From: Diplonema papillatum
Lineage: Eukaryota > Euglenozoa > Diplonemea > Diplonemida > Diplonemidae
DNA length: 64,000 nucleotides
Direction: 5' to 3'
Assembly: GCA_030068145.1 (NCBI GenBank)
Contig: JAPJBO010000634.1
Coordinates: 62,001 to 126,000, forward strand
Part shown: piece by piece, positions 11,085 through 21,035 of the stretch
Layout of the letters: each line of letters opens with the position of its first letter
How positions within the stretch are numbered: position 1 is the first letter of the stretch
The notes under the pieces: model-generated
What the model was told of the DNA's origin: nothing
What the model saw: the letters and a program-made list of their open reading frames with translations, nothing else
The model's database searches: none
Program-made: the position numbers and the translations under genes

Positions 11085-11723
11085 GTGCGACGTCTTTCCT
11101 TCTTCTGCACAAAGGCGTGTTGTCCAGCACGTTCCGCTGATTTACGACACAGGTGTATCGTCCTTGCCCACTGGAACAGTTTCGAACGCCGTTTCATCCA
11201 TGGGTATCAAGACGCAAAGCAGCTGACGTGTAGTTTTAGAACCCGCAAAGCCGAATGAGTACACCTGAACCTCGTCGATTATTCGATTGAACCGTTCCCA
11301 CGATCGTACTTCTTCCTTTCCTCAATCAACCCTAGCCACTCCTACGATCCCGCGGTGCCTTTCCTTACGCTAGTACTAGGGGGGAAGTGAAAAAATAGAA
11401 TGAAGAAGGCTTGCAACAAGGCGCGAACAGAAAGGTTGCCGGCTATACATGAGGCAGTCGTCAGCGGTTGTACAAGACGAGCAGGGCTGCATTTCTGCCC
11501 CGGCCCAGTCATCATCAGTTTAATCATAGACTATGTTTTTGTTTGTTTCCCCGTCAACCAATACCATCCAAGAACGAACTGAAAGAAAGAGTCCCTCCCC
11601 TGCTTGCACACAAGGTGTGGTTCACTAGACGGTCATCTGCAGTCATCGACGGTTCTTTGTTGACCGGGTTCGGCTTCTTTACGACCCCACATCACCTCAT
11701 CCCATCGCCCCCACACCCCCATA
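11085..11723. other. No gene recognised
   Basis: No supported exon. The last about 50 bp before 11724 are C-rich (repeated CCCCA/CACC words) and may belong to the promoter or 5' leader of the next gene candidate. Confidence 0.35.
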
Positions 11724-12347
11724 ATGTCAAGACCTTTCTCCGGCGCTCCGAATGAACAAAGCGCACTAAGAGTCGCCACTGCAAAACACTGCATCCGGTT
11801 CATGCCCCCTGGGTTTGCGGTTCACGTTCGTATTCCACCGGCAAATCTGCTTAAGCACGTTGGTGAGGTTTCTGGCGAGCAATTTGCGCCATCCTCTTGG
11901 GAACGGTTCCTCTCTCACTCTCAAAAGGGGTTCCTAGCAATTGTAGTCCTAAACTGTGAGGGAAAACTACACTGGAGTCACACTTGCTCGACACAATTAG
12001 TGAAGCTCGTGAAGGACCCACCCAGCGCCCAACAAATTCTGGAAGTAACCAGGCTGGCTGCAGCACTGAGGAAAATCGAGCTTTCACGTTCCCCTTCCAA
12101 ACCCTTACCGGGTACTGCTCATCCAACATGCAGAATACATAAGAGCTGGCAACGCGTCAACGTCTGTCGATTGCTGCAAGGCAAGGCAACGTCTCCTGTC
12201 AGAAATGGGTCCTTGTCAACAAGTGAAGAACAGAACTGAAGCGCGCCCATTTTTAAGTCTGAATGCAAGCATGTTGCATGGTCCCTTGTAGTGAGCATCC
12301 TCTTCTTGCCTTCCGTAGTGCGGTACACAAGCAACAAGAACCCATAG
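11724..12347 (+). CDS. Hypothetical protein
   Basis: An ATG-started frame of 171 codons ends at 12239. An alternative spliced ending is attractive: donor GTACTG at 12112 joins acceptor CCGTAG ending at 12318, the phase fits, and the second exon ends at TAG 12345-12347, giving a 138-aa protein. The sequence is protein-like: hydrophobic MPPGFAVHVRIPP, then GFLAIVVLN, then a probable helix LEVTRLAAALRKIEL. I recognise no family, signal peptide or membrane segment. The intron length of the spliced model (207 bp) resembles those of the firm genes nearby. The frame could still be chance. Confidence 0.45.
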
Positions 12348-12929
12348 CAGTGTGAGACTTAGCTAGCTTTTTGGCCAGCTCGCTTATTGTAGCTATTATA
12401 TAGTAGTATACCGGTATATAGCTAAAGATAATAATAGCTATTTATTCACTGTGATTAATAGAGGAAAAAGGCACTCGAGTTTTTTATTTTTTGGCCACGA
12501 GTGCCGTGTAGTCCGTTACAAAAAACCTGACACCACGAGCATCTAAGGGGACAGAGCACTATGCCGATAAGGGAGCGCGCAGAATTTTCGAGCAGTTCGA
12601 GTCGACTTCGAGCTCATCCGGAGTCCTAGACGCCAGGAAAGCGCAGAAACAGAGCTGGCTGGAATGCCTCAGAGTCGAGAGATGAACCTCTGTGCCTGAG
12701 GTCCCTCAGGCTTTGCCTTCTGCAGAGAATTCCTTGCCCCGTTTGGTGCAGTTCCCTTCAGGAAACCCCGCCTGCTGTGAATTCCTACAACAATTCGTTC
12801 TCGTACATTTGTGAAGGTGCAAATATCACCATTGGCGTTCCTTCTGCACTGATGCAGCGCCAAAGATGGCTGCTTTTGAACATGCAATGGTATCGTCCTG
12901 CGATAGAGTGAGCCGATGACCCTCATCCC
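12348..12929. other. No gene recognised
   Basis: AT-rich stretch near 12395-12445 (TATATAGTAGTATACCGG and ATAATAGCTATT words), then mixed sequence. No exon supported. Confidence 0.35.
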
Positions 12930-13120
12930 TTTAAAACACGGCTGTTCCACGCGTGCTCTTGACAGACGCTGGCGTCCGGCATGTGCTACAGTCGTTGGTG
13001 GTGGGGGAAGTTCATCGGACACTCGGACGAGCTTCGGTACTTTACCGGCGTAGGTTCCCTCCTGCCCTGGGGGTGTCCTCGGGTTGTGCTTCCACGTACC
13101 GCCTGTGGCAAGGCACACAC
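12930..13120 (+). repeat. Dispersed repeat family C, copy 2
   Basis: Matches the reverse strand of 4855-5190: AAACACGGCTG, GCTCTTGACAGACGC and the core starting GTTCATCGGACACTCGGA, with scattered substitutions and small indels. It has no open frame in common with the other copies. Confidence 0.6.
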
Positions 13121-13501
13121 CTTCTCGCCGGCCATTGAGTGACCGAGGCTCATGGCACGCCGACTACAGAGAGGATTGCCATGCAAAACTGATTTTCGTC
13201 GAAAACCCTTCAGTTTCCTCCACGCAGTCATACGTCTTTGCCAAAAACCGCCACCAATAGCCGCCGAAGGCCTGGGCCGCCTGGTAGCCTGGTTATAGCG
13301 GCCATCATGGGCCAAGAGAGGGGGGATAGCACGGTGTGAATCCCGTGCTGATCATCAGCCTGAGAATCCTGGAAATGTCCTAGGCACGGCACACAATCTG
13401 AAAGTGTCCACGGATTAGTGACATTTTCGTTGAAAATGCTCAGTTAGTCTTTTTGGCTTTTTTCAGCTGTAGTTATAGCTAAGGCTCACGCTGCCACAGC
13501 A
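13121..13501. other. No gene recognised
   Basis: Upstream flank of the next gene candidate. Nothing supported. Confidence 0.35.
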
Positions 13502-14174
13502 ATGTGTAATGCTGTTCTCTATTTTCGAGAACCTGAACGAACTGAGAAAACTCGTCAACCGGTCAATTTCGATAGATTTCTGCCCTCTGATTGATTGGTG
13601 TGGCAAATCTTAACCTCCAGTTCCAAAAACCTTCTTACGGAGAGCTGCTTCCAAGTCGAAGTCTTGGCGCGACAAGTTAGACAAATCATTCCGCCGAAAA
13701 TAAACACAAGGAATTCTACGGCCATTCCTTGCGTCTTTGCAGCGGAATGGTAGCACATACGCGCCAAAGCCGTACCCTTTCAACAACACATCCTCAGTGG
13801 CTATCGACGAAGGCGATTGGGAATTGGAAAAGACCCTGCGGAGCAAGGCGTCCCTGTATGTCGAGCGGAATCAAACACCGACGGAGGGACTTGATAGCGT
13901 CGTTAACAGAAACAGAAGCAACTCTCCAGCTATAGGTGACCTAAGCAAGGGGGCCACCACCAGCAGCGCGTTGGTGTGTACAGCGTCCGATGAGGTGCTG
14001 AAAAAGAAAATCCGGGCAGCCCTCGCGATATCGACCCCGTCGGCCACCGCTGCGGGTCTTCCAGCAGACCCTGCCCACCTCACAGTGGGGCACCTTGATG
14101 CGCTTCACGCCGAGTGGAAGCGGCTCACGAAGCTTCATCACGACGTGTCAAGGCTCTTGAAAGAAAAGTCATGA
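13502..14174 (+). CDS. Hypothetical small protein with C-terminal helical segment
   Basis: Two-exon model: exon 1 at 13502-13561 (20 codons from ATG), intron 13562-13742, exon 2 at 13743-14174 ending in TGA, 163 aa in all. The exon 2 acceptor is strong (CCTTGCGTCTTTGCAG). The exon 1 donor (GTCAAT) is weak, so the N-terminus is the uncertain part. Exon 2 is clearly protein-like: YAPKPYPF, an acidic GDWELEKTL, a Ser/Thr/Asn-rich middle, and a C-terminal probable coiled coil with LDALHAEWKRLTKL and SRLLKEK. I recognise no domain. It could also be the last exon of a longer gene starting further upstream. Confidence 0.55.
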
Positions 14175-15063
14175 GCGGCAAGAAGCGTCTTTGGCTCGAC
14201 AACACACGTAGTAGGCTAGCTTGAGCGCCTTCGCGTCGAGTTGGAATACCTACGTTTCTAAGCGAACTTCTCATTTGTTAAAGGAAGGTTGGTGGGGTTA
14301 GCGAAACCGACAAAACACAGGCTCTACCTGTTGTTTTCCCCTATACTTTGCAAGCAAGAAGGGCTGGGATCTAGCGGAACAGCGGAGAACGGAACCATGA
14401 GTGTGCTTTCGCTAGTCAGGGAATAGCGAGAGAACATATCTGGATTTTAACACACACCCATACATCACACACACGCACACACGCGCAGCACCAAAGAGCC
14501 TGCTTAACTAGCTTTCAAGAGTTGGCCTTTGTTACTGCCGCCCTCTTCTTATTTTGGCAGCCACCTCGCATGGTGAGATAAGTCGGCGGCGTGAGTCTCC
14601 GGCACTTCACAGAAGCTTCTGACTAGCAACGACCCTCCCAGTGCTGATACTAAAGGGGTCGAATCCGCCATAGTGGCCCCTTCACCCCCAGGTGCGGGCG
14701 CGTCGCGACTCGCCCCAGTCGTCTACACTCGCCCTCCACTCGCCCGTCTGAACCGTGCAGGGTCCATTTTCTGAGCGTCAGCAACTTCCAATTTTCGCTC
14801 TACCGAGCCTACCCATTATATTGGGGACTCGGGATCGTGTTTCTGTATCGTTTTTTTTTTTTTTTTTTTTGTATAAGCACCTGCTTTGTAGGAAATGCTT
14901 GAGGAGACTGCCAGTTGCGATAGATCAAAGGAGGTAAATGTGCTGTAGCCCACACGAAACACAGGTAAATCTGGGTTTAGTGGCGGGCGTAAGCGTTCGA
15001 CAAAATGCCTATCATTCAGTTTTTGGGGCACGAATGGTTTAGGGGTCTTCGGGTCTGCGTCGC
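14175..15063. other. Intergenic with CA-rich and poly-T tracts
   Basis: Holds a short CA/CG microsatellite (about 14455-14485) and an about 24-nt T-tract near 14850-14872. I see no supported exon. Confidence 0.5.
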
Positions 15064-15462
15064 GTGGTCCTGTGGTCGTTGCGAGAAAGAACCACAGTCG
15101 TGATCTGTTTGCAAAAAAGGAGCCGCGTGACTTTACTGAAGATATTTTGGCGCCAGGCCTGTTTTGGTTGTGCCCGAGGGAGAACTCCTCGTGGTCGTGT
15201 TGACTCTGAAGTCGTTTTGACGGTGTATTTTGCTCCCGCTCTTGAGTATGATGGGGAACCGGTGTTCCGCACCTTCTCCGATGATAGTGTGTCGAAAGAC
15301 TCTCAGGAATACATCGTGGTGCCCAGTGCTCTGCACATCAGAAACCCCTTCGGTGTTGGAGTAAACACAAGGAGTTTCAGAGTTTCAACAGGCTTGCTTC
15401 GTTCGGAGTCTCAGTCACTGCCGTCGGGAGTGGTCTGCCGTGCTCGTTTGTTCGTTGGTTGA
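15064..15462 (+). CDS. Unrecognised open frame, possible exon
   Basis: A 132-codon frame without an ATG near its 5' end. The middle (VYFAPALEYDGEPVFRTF then EYIVVPSALHIRNPFG) has the alternation of hydrophobic and charged residues expected of real protein. It could be an internal exon, with splice sites unidentified. Chance remains a serious alternative. Confidence 0.25.
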   Translation: MVLWSLRERTTVVICLQKRSRVTLLKIFWRQACFGCARGRTPRGRVDSEVVLTVYFAPALEYDGEPVFRTFSDDSVSKDSQEYIVVPSALHIRNPFGVGVNTRSFRVSTGLLRSESQSLPSGVVCRARLFVG

Positions 15463-15518
15463 CTGACACAATTGCGCACCACCTACGAAAACAAGGACAC
15501 AAATATACCTCTGCAGAT

Positions 15519-15974
15519 CTATTGACAGAGAATATCACGAAAGGTTTCTCGAGGCTGTACTGAATATCCGATGATGGGGATATCCAAATCCGCATCCATT
15601 TCGGCGGGGGCGTGAGATACATCACAGGATAAACAGTACTGTGCTCGATCTTTTTGCATGTGATGCTGAGGCGTCATTCTGTGTGCGTTTGATAGGCGGA
15701 TGCAGTCGAAAGATTTGTCCTCGCAGTCAGCAACATAATAGCCCGAAGCTTCTGGGACGGCTCCATTTTTTGAATATTTTTCCCGGGGCTTCCGTTTCTT
15801 TAAAAATTGGCTTCCGTCCGAGCGTCCGGGTTTCGGTGTCCTTGGCAGGAAAATATTGCATGTTGTGATTGGAGGCCCATACATTTTGATGCTACTGGCC
15901 CAGAAAACACTGGTTGTTTCCGGCGAAGGCCACCGCTCGTAAAAGTGAAGCCTCTCGGGCACAGAGCTTGACAT
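15519..15974 (-). CDS. Unrecognised 151-aa open frame
   Basis: ATG-started minus-strand frame, 151 residues. The composition is protein-like (basic patch LKKRKPREKYSKNG, several Cys and Tyr, acidic MDADLDIPIIGY near the end), but no family is recognised. No intron is needed. It does not overlap the plus-strand frame at 15064-15462. Spurious origin cannot be excluded. Confidence 0.3.
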   Translation of the reverse strand: MSSSVPERLHFYERWPSPETTSVFWASSIKMYGPPITTCNIFLPRTPKPGRSDGSQFLKKRKPREKYSKNGAVPEASGYYVADCEDKSFDCIRLSNAHRMTPQHHMQKDRAQYCLSCDVSHAPAEMDADLDIPIIGYSVQPRETFRDILCQ

Positions 15975-16574
15975 ATATTATGGAAGATGACTAGTCCACC
16001 TGAAGCAAGCAGCAGATGATAGTCCTCAGTGTCGAGTGTGACAGCGGGGACTGGACGGATACCGTATCATCTTGGCGGGAAAAACTCGTGTTCCGTGTTT
16101 TCTAAACATTTAGTGTCCAGAACCCTGTCCTGGACCATTGGATCTTCTTGGGTCTCCTGGGACAACTGGCTACTGTTGCAACACTACACTACTACTAGTA
16201 ATAAGCAACGGTCGCGCGTCTTTTTTATTCTCCGCTAATGTTCTCTGGTCCGCCTAGCTGTTCCTTCGCTACGAGTTTGTTCAGTTCTGTCATTGTTTCG
16301 TCATTCAACTGTCTATGCGGGGCTGCTCCCCTCGAACCGCGTATACGATCGAAATGCCAACACTGGTTCTTCATTCTTCCGCATGCAAAACCCAGCGCCT
16401 TTGCAAAACGAATTCATCAGTGCATCTCACTATCTGTAGTTTTAGCCACACTGCACAGCTTGCATTCGAAGAGCTTTGGCTTACCAATCTCCTGAGTCGA
16501 GGCACAGCTTTATTCTTTGCGGTACCATCAATTTCCACACGAACGTAGGTAAGCTGGCAGGGCGGAACCCTAGT
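15975..16574. other. No gene recognised
   Basis: No supported exon or repeat until the minisatellite begins at about 16575. Confidence 0.35.
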
Positions 16575-16830
16575 TTTCAAGTGACCCCACCCTGGTTGTC
16601 CATTCTAGTGACCCACCCTGGTTTAGTGCCACCCTGGTCCTCTAGTGCCCCCACCCCGGTTCTCTGGTGCCCCACCCTGGTTTTAGTGCCACCCTGGTTT
16701 GTGGGTTTGCGGGTTTGTGCCACTCTGGCCCTTTAGTGCCCCCGCCATGGCCCTCTGGTGCCCGCCACCCTGGTTCTCTGGTGCCCACCCTCACCCTGGT
16801 TTTAGTGCCACCCTGGCCCTCTAGTGCTGG
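16575..16830. repeat. Minisatellite, degenerate about 20-bp unit, left block
   Basis: Imperfect head-to-tail units built from CCACCCTGGTT, TTAGTGCCACCCTGG and CTCTGGTGCCC. The same array resumes in the same orientation at 17500-17640, so about 670 bp of other sequence sits inside one formerly continuous array, or the array was duplicated. Confidence 0.75.
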
Positions 16831-16837
16831 GCTGGCT

Positions 16838-16918
16838 GCATACGTGCATACGTATGCGTATGCGTATGCAGATTTGAAAATATGCATACGCATACGGCTG
16901 CATACGTTTGCATATGTG
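16838..16918. repeat. GCATACGTAT alternating-palindrome cluster
   Basis: Overlapping TGCATACG/CGTATGCA words give several self-complementary stretches. A matching shorter cluster lies at 17447-17487, just inside the right-hand minisatellite block. The order minisatellite-GCATACG / GCATACG-minisatellite is therefore mirrored around 16920-17445. Confidence 0.65.
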
Positions 16919-17203
16919 GGGCTAGCCCGGCCTTCTGGCTGCTGCATGACGGACCTATGAGTGAACACGGTGGAGTCCAGAGCCCCAGAAACTGGAGTTA
17001 AAGCTGGAGTTAAAAATACGGGTGTCACACGCTTTTAGGTGTGACTCGCGCCCTCTTTGACTGCAGTTTCTGAGGCTGGACGTGGTAGACTACGAGGTAG
17101 AAAGCAGGTGCCACGGTCAATGTCTGCCTCGCTTTTTACCCGACGACGTCGAACGCCAGCTCGAAGCAGTGGACGAGCATGCTTCATGGCGCACGACAGC
17201 TTA

Positions 17204-17261
17204 CAACGGGCTGGCGGAAAAGGCCCGCACCACGTGGGCGGGCCTTTCCGCCAGCCCGTTG
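17204..17261. repeat. 58-bp near-perfect cruciform sequence
   Basis: CAACGGGCTGGCGG...AAGGCCCGC at 17204-17228 pairs with 17238-17261, with one unpaired base in the arms. The centre ACCACGTGG contains CACGTG. It lies within a plus-strand stretch (17085-17276) that otherwise reads as a protein-like open frame. The minus strand nearby has a short frame containing SVDGTYV, a word seen in some transposases but far too short to classify. Confidence 0.75.
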
Positions 17262-17499
17262 CTCAGCAGATCCTAGACAACCAGCTTCGGTTGCCTCATC
17301 GGAGCGCGGCTCGTCGGCTTAGGGGAGTGAACACACTTGCCCGTGTACCCCGGGTTGCGGCGGACATAGGTTCCGTCGACACTCACGAAACTCTCTGCTT
17401 CTAAGTATCCTGGACGAAGGACGTGCATTGCCAGAGAAGTCACCGCCGTATGCATAGCCGGATGCATACGTATGCACAGCCGTATGCAGCGCCGATAGC

Positions 17500-17640
17500 T
17501 CTAGTGCCCCCACCCTGGTTCTCTGGTGCCCCACCCTCGTTTTAGTGCCACCCTGGCCCTCTAGTGCGCCCGCCCTGGTTCTCTAAATGCCCCCGCTCTA
17601 GTAATCTAGTGCCGTCCTCCGCGCCACCCTGCAACATCAG
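17500..17640. repeat. Minisatellite, right block
   Basis: Continuation of the CCACCCTGGTT-type units found at 16575-16830, same orientation, ending about 100 bp before the TBC gene. Confidence 0.7.
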
Positions 17641-17741
17641 CACTGCACCACCGAAACGGAGTTCCCCTGCAATGGTGGGCAGGAGACAATGCTCACGAGA
17701 ACATATTTTTTATCAATTGCAGCCCCGCAAGAGAAAAGAGG

Positions 17742-18749
17742 ATGACCAGCAAGTTGGTTAACGGTTTTGCAAAAATGGATGTGGACACCATGGAAGTCAT
17801 CGTTGCCGCTGCGGTCGGTTCCGTCGCCGTTGCGGCGATGCTCGGAATTGGCTGCATCTTGATTATGAAAATGATGTGGGCGAAACAAAAGAGGATCAAC
17901 GAGGCCCTGGGCAAAGAATGGATGCACATCGTTGCCGAGAATGCCGACAATCAGCAGTCGCTGAACACGTTGCGTAGCAGCATCCGCAGCACGTGGACGT
18001 CAGATTTCGCATTGACAAAATCATCGAAGAGTACGGAGCACGCAGTCGCATACAAGACACGAGACGACTGCGCTCACAGCTTCATCTGCATCAACGCCGA
18101 CCTGCCGCGTACATTTGCAAACAATCCTTTGTTTAACGAAATGAAGTTGAATGGCAACCTGCGGTGGGTCCTCCATGGTGTCGCAGAACGGTACGCAAAC
18201 GGCTACTTGTCAGGAATGCACGAAATTGCGGCCCTTATCCTCCTTCTACTACCTCCAGCAGATGCAGAGCTGTTACTTCTTCTTTTGCTCAACAACCGGA
18301 GGTATTCGCTCGGTCCTGTGATGGCCAACGTGACCGATGTCGTGGCTCACTTCTCGTCGTTGTTGGAACACCACCTCCCGCATCTCAAGGTGCATCTAGA
18401 TGTATTGGAGGTGTCCCCCATGCACTACGTCGACTGGTTTAGTACTGTCTTTGTCCATATCGCGCCGACCGAGGAAGCAATCGTTATTTTCGACGCGTTC
18501 ATCCGCGAAGGTTGGGTGGCCGTCTACCGCTGCGCGCTGTACATCCTCTCACTGCTCGAGGCTCGTCTAATGGAGACGAATTCGTTCTCGAAGTGCCTTA
18601 CCCTCATCCGCTCCTTCTGCTCGAATCCATCGACGAAGAGACACGGTTGGATCTCTGGTACTGCCAGGAAGTCCTTAGCTAAGTTTCCTGCACTCACGGA
18701 AAGTGAATGTGACTGGGCCACTGCCTCAAAGCTCTCCCAGTTAAGCTGA
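17742..18749 (+). CDS. TBC-domain protein with N-terminal transmembrane anchor; glutamine finger replaced
   Basis: TBC domains stimulate GTP hydrolysis by Rab GTPases through an arginine finger (IxxDxxR) and a glutamine finger (YxQG). This 335-aa single-exon frame has INADLPRT with Arg123 in place. It reads YLSG where YxQG is expected, so Ser157 replaces the catalytic Gln. The rest of the fold is recognisable: GMHEIAALIL, then YVDWFSTVF, then IFDAFIREGWVAVYRCALYIL. Residues 19-42 form a strongly hydrophobic helix followed by KMMWAKQKR, consistent with a membrane anchor, leaving the TBC domain probably cytosolic. A good acceptor (ATCAATTGCAG at 17712-17722) 19 bp before the ATG suggests a 5'-UTR intron. 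It may be a low-activity GAP or a Rab-binding pseudoenzyme, or use another residue. Confidence 0.87.
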   Translation: MTSKLVNGFAKMDVDTMEVIVAAAVGSVAVAAMLGIGCILIMKMMWAKQKRINEALGKEWMHIVAENADNQQSLNTLRSSIRSTWTSDFALTKSSKSTEHAVAYKTRDDCAHSFICINADLPRTFANNPLFNEMKLNGNLRWVLHGVAERYANGYLSGMHEIAALILLLLPPADAELLLLLLLNNRRYSLGPVMANVTDVVAHFSSLLEHHLPHLKVHLDVLEVSPMHYVDWFSTVFVHIAPTEEAIVIFDAFIREGWVAVYRCALYILSLLEARLMETNSFSKCLTLIRSFCSNPSTKRHGWISGTARKSLAKFPALTESECDWATASKLSQLS

Positions 18750-20463
18750 GATACGTCGAAACGCGGCGGCTTGCGCGCCAAAAGCTTCCGTGTGAGACCG
18801 TCTTCTGATGATCTGCGCTCAACTGGATGTGTTGTTTCACAATGACTCGTAATGAATTGCTGGTCGTCATGCCGGCAGATCCTTGCCGTGCCACACATTC
18901 AACAAATTATTCGTCACGGGGTTTGAAGGCATTCTAATACACTCAGCCAATCAAAGGAAGAGCTTAACGTTCCAGGCCTTCAAGGCGTTCTAGCCCGCAA
19001 AAGACACAGAAGAGAACTGAAACTAGCTGCCAGACTAATGTAAGCTAGCCAGTACCACGTACTAGTAGCTACATAGCAGAGTTCAAGTGCTCGCGTTGTT
19101 CTTGTTCTGTTGCGTACAAGCCATAGTTCGGAGGAGAAAAGTATAAACCAATGAAAGACGCATTTTCATTCATTTAGACTAGACGAGCAGGAGCTTGTAT
19201 GCTTTGGACTGAAGCATGCCCTTACCCAGTGTCGTTCACATACCAAGAACAGAATCATCGACAGGAACAAAGGCTGGTCTAGCTGGAACATCGGCAAAAT
19301 CTGTTCCAGCAGTTCTTTCAACTACAGCTGTGTATCATGTCTGCTGCTCTCCAACAACACTACACGTACAACCGCCACAGGTAGAAAGCAAATACACCGA
19401 GGCACCACTGAAACACCGAAGAAAACTTTCGGGAGTTTAAATAACTAACTCACCCTACAAAAGAACAGTCGACGAAGGCGTGGTACAATCACCCAAAAAA
19501 TAAAAGTCGGGCGGCATAATATCGCTTCTCTCTATTCGCAAGCCAATATTCAGAACGAAAGAAAGTTGAACCTAAGTTAATCTTTGAGCTAAAGCGGAAC
19601 ACATCAAACGTCGAGGAGCGTAGTAGTCCAACCGTTAAGCAGTCTTGAGTAACTGAAAGAAAACCGCCAAGTTAATCAACATAAAAACCAAGTTTTAAGC
19701 AAAACCGCTCCAATATCTTGACTGCATTTGAGTCAGAAGTTCCATTGTTGTCTAGCAAGCAGAAAGATGCGTTCCGCAGTGTTAGACGGACCGGCCGCAC
19801 GTGGCAACACCATCGGGCAAAGATTCAGCCCTTTAGCCTATGCTGTCTACACCTGGATTCAAAATATGGAAGACCGTCCACTGACTAGAGTCGGGTATGG
19901 CTACTTTGTTTTCTTGGTAGCGCCTACTTCGGCGCCATTGTCCAGAGCAGCAACCCGCAGTGCAACCCCCGAAACAAGTTACACCCACCGTTGCAATCCC
20001 GGTGAACTGACGACTGGAAACTCTCAGAGAGATGGTCCCAAGCTCGTCTCTGTATGTGCCTTCGGAATGCTCTCCCTTCGTAGCTGTCCACTGCTTCATT
20101 TTTGCTACTCGTTGGCATAGTATTAAGCTACGGAGACTTTCGATCAAGTCCGACCAAAAGATAGAGGAGAGAGCCAAATCAGTCGCAGGTGGTTGCTTAC
20201 ATGTCACCCGTGCTAAGATAAATCAGCCGCCGGACAAATCAGAATACAACAGGGTTCAAGCGATCCTTTGCATTCCTCCCGCATTCCTTCCCCTTTGCCT
20301 GTCTCAAGCAGCTGGAAGGCTGGAGACCTATTGCGGTTAACAGTATGCCCGAAGAAAGTGCAGTTTTTCAGGATAGTGTAGATAATCCTTTACCCGCGTG
20401 AAGCGTTTCAGGGTCAACTCTTCCTTCAAAAAGAGATGATTGCATCATCCGGGGCTTGTTAGC
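18750..20463. other. No firm gene
   Basis: A 130-codon frame at 19728-20120 (plus) overlaps a 124-codon frame on the minus strand. Neither shows a domain or convincing splice sites. Nothing else was recognised. Confidence 0.35.
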
Positions 20464-21035
20464 ATGGTCAACAAGATTGTCAATATGTCACCACTTCAGA
20501 TCTCTCCGGTGGCCTGGGCCGTTGGCGTGGCGCACCGTGCGTGGACGATCCGGCGTTTGGCCCCATTAGTGTTGCTCTTTTTATGTGCAAATGGCGATCA
20601 CACTCTCAGGGGAATGACGGACTCCAAGACGCGTAATGTGGACGATGCTCTCGTGCTCAGCTACACGAAGGACATTTCGAATCAAGGGATCTACTACTTC
20701 AACAAAGTTGCAGACGACGTGGAAACGTTTGGCCAGCTCCAGAAGCTGATGGGTAGGCGGCTTCTCGAAGGTGTGCCTGCAAGACGGCCGAGCAAACAGA
20801 CGATGGCGAAGCGCCGGTTGCAGGAGGCCAACGTTCGCTGGAACTGCCTGCGTGAACCCTCTGACAGTCCTTCTCTTTCGACCGACTCTGACTGCTCTTC
20901 GACGTCTTCTTCATCCCAATCCGCGAAGAAAGTGTCTTTTGGCCCTGTGCAGGTCACCCTGTATTTTCGCGATTTGTAGAACAGAGGCTTTCATCCTCAC
21001 CTCGCCCCCGCAGTTGGGAAAATGTAGTTCCATGA
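20464..21035 (+). CDS. Hypothetical protein ending in an RVxF-type (PP1-docking-like) motif
   Basis: The frame from ATG 20464 runs to TAG at 20979 (171 aa). The first about 45 residues include a hydrophobic stretch LAPLVLLFLCANG that could be a signal anchor. A helical middle follows (VETFGQLQKLMGRRLLEG), then a Ser/Asp-rich linker, then KKVSFGPVQVTLYFRD at the extreme C-terminus. KKVSF fits the RVxF consensus for protein phosphatase 1 docking, and the residues after it resemble the extended RVxF segments of PP1 regulators. An optional 38-bp intron (donor 20976, acceptor CAG ending 21013) would replace the last residues with a short tail ending at TGA 21033-21035. Whether PP1 is bound is inference. 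No overall family is recognised. Confidence 0.55.

Noticed and set aside
10125-11258. 377-codon open frame
   Set aside because: It runs through inverted copies of the same unit inside a foldback element and past its right end. The peptide repeats in opposite orientations, so the frame is a by-product.
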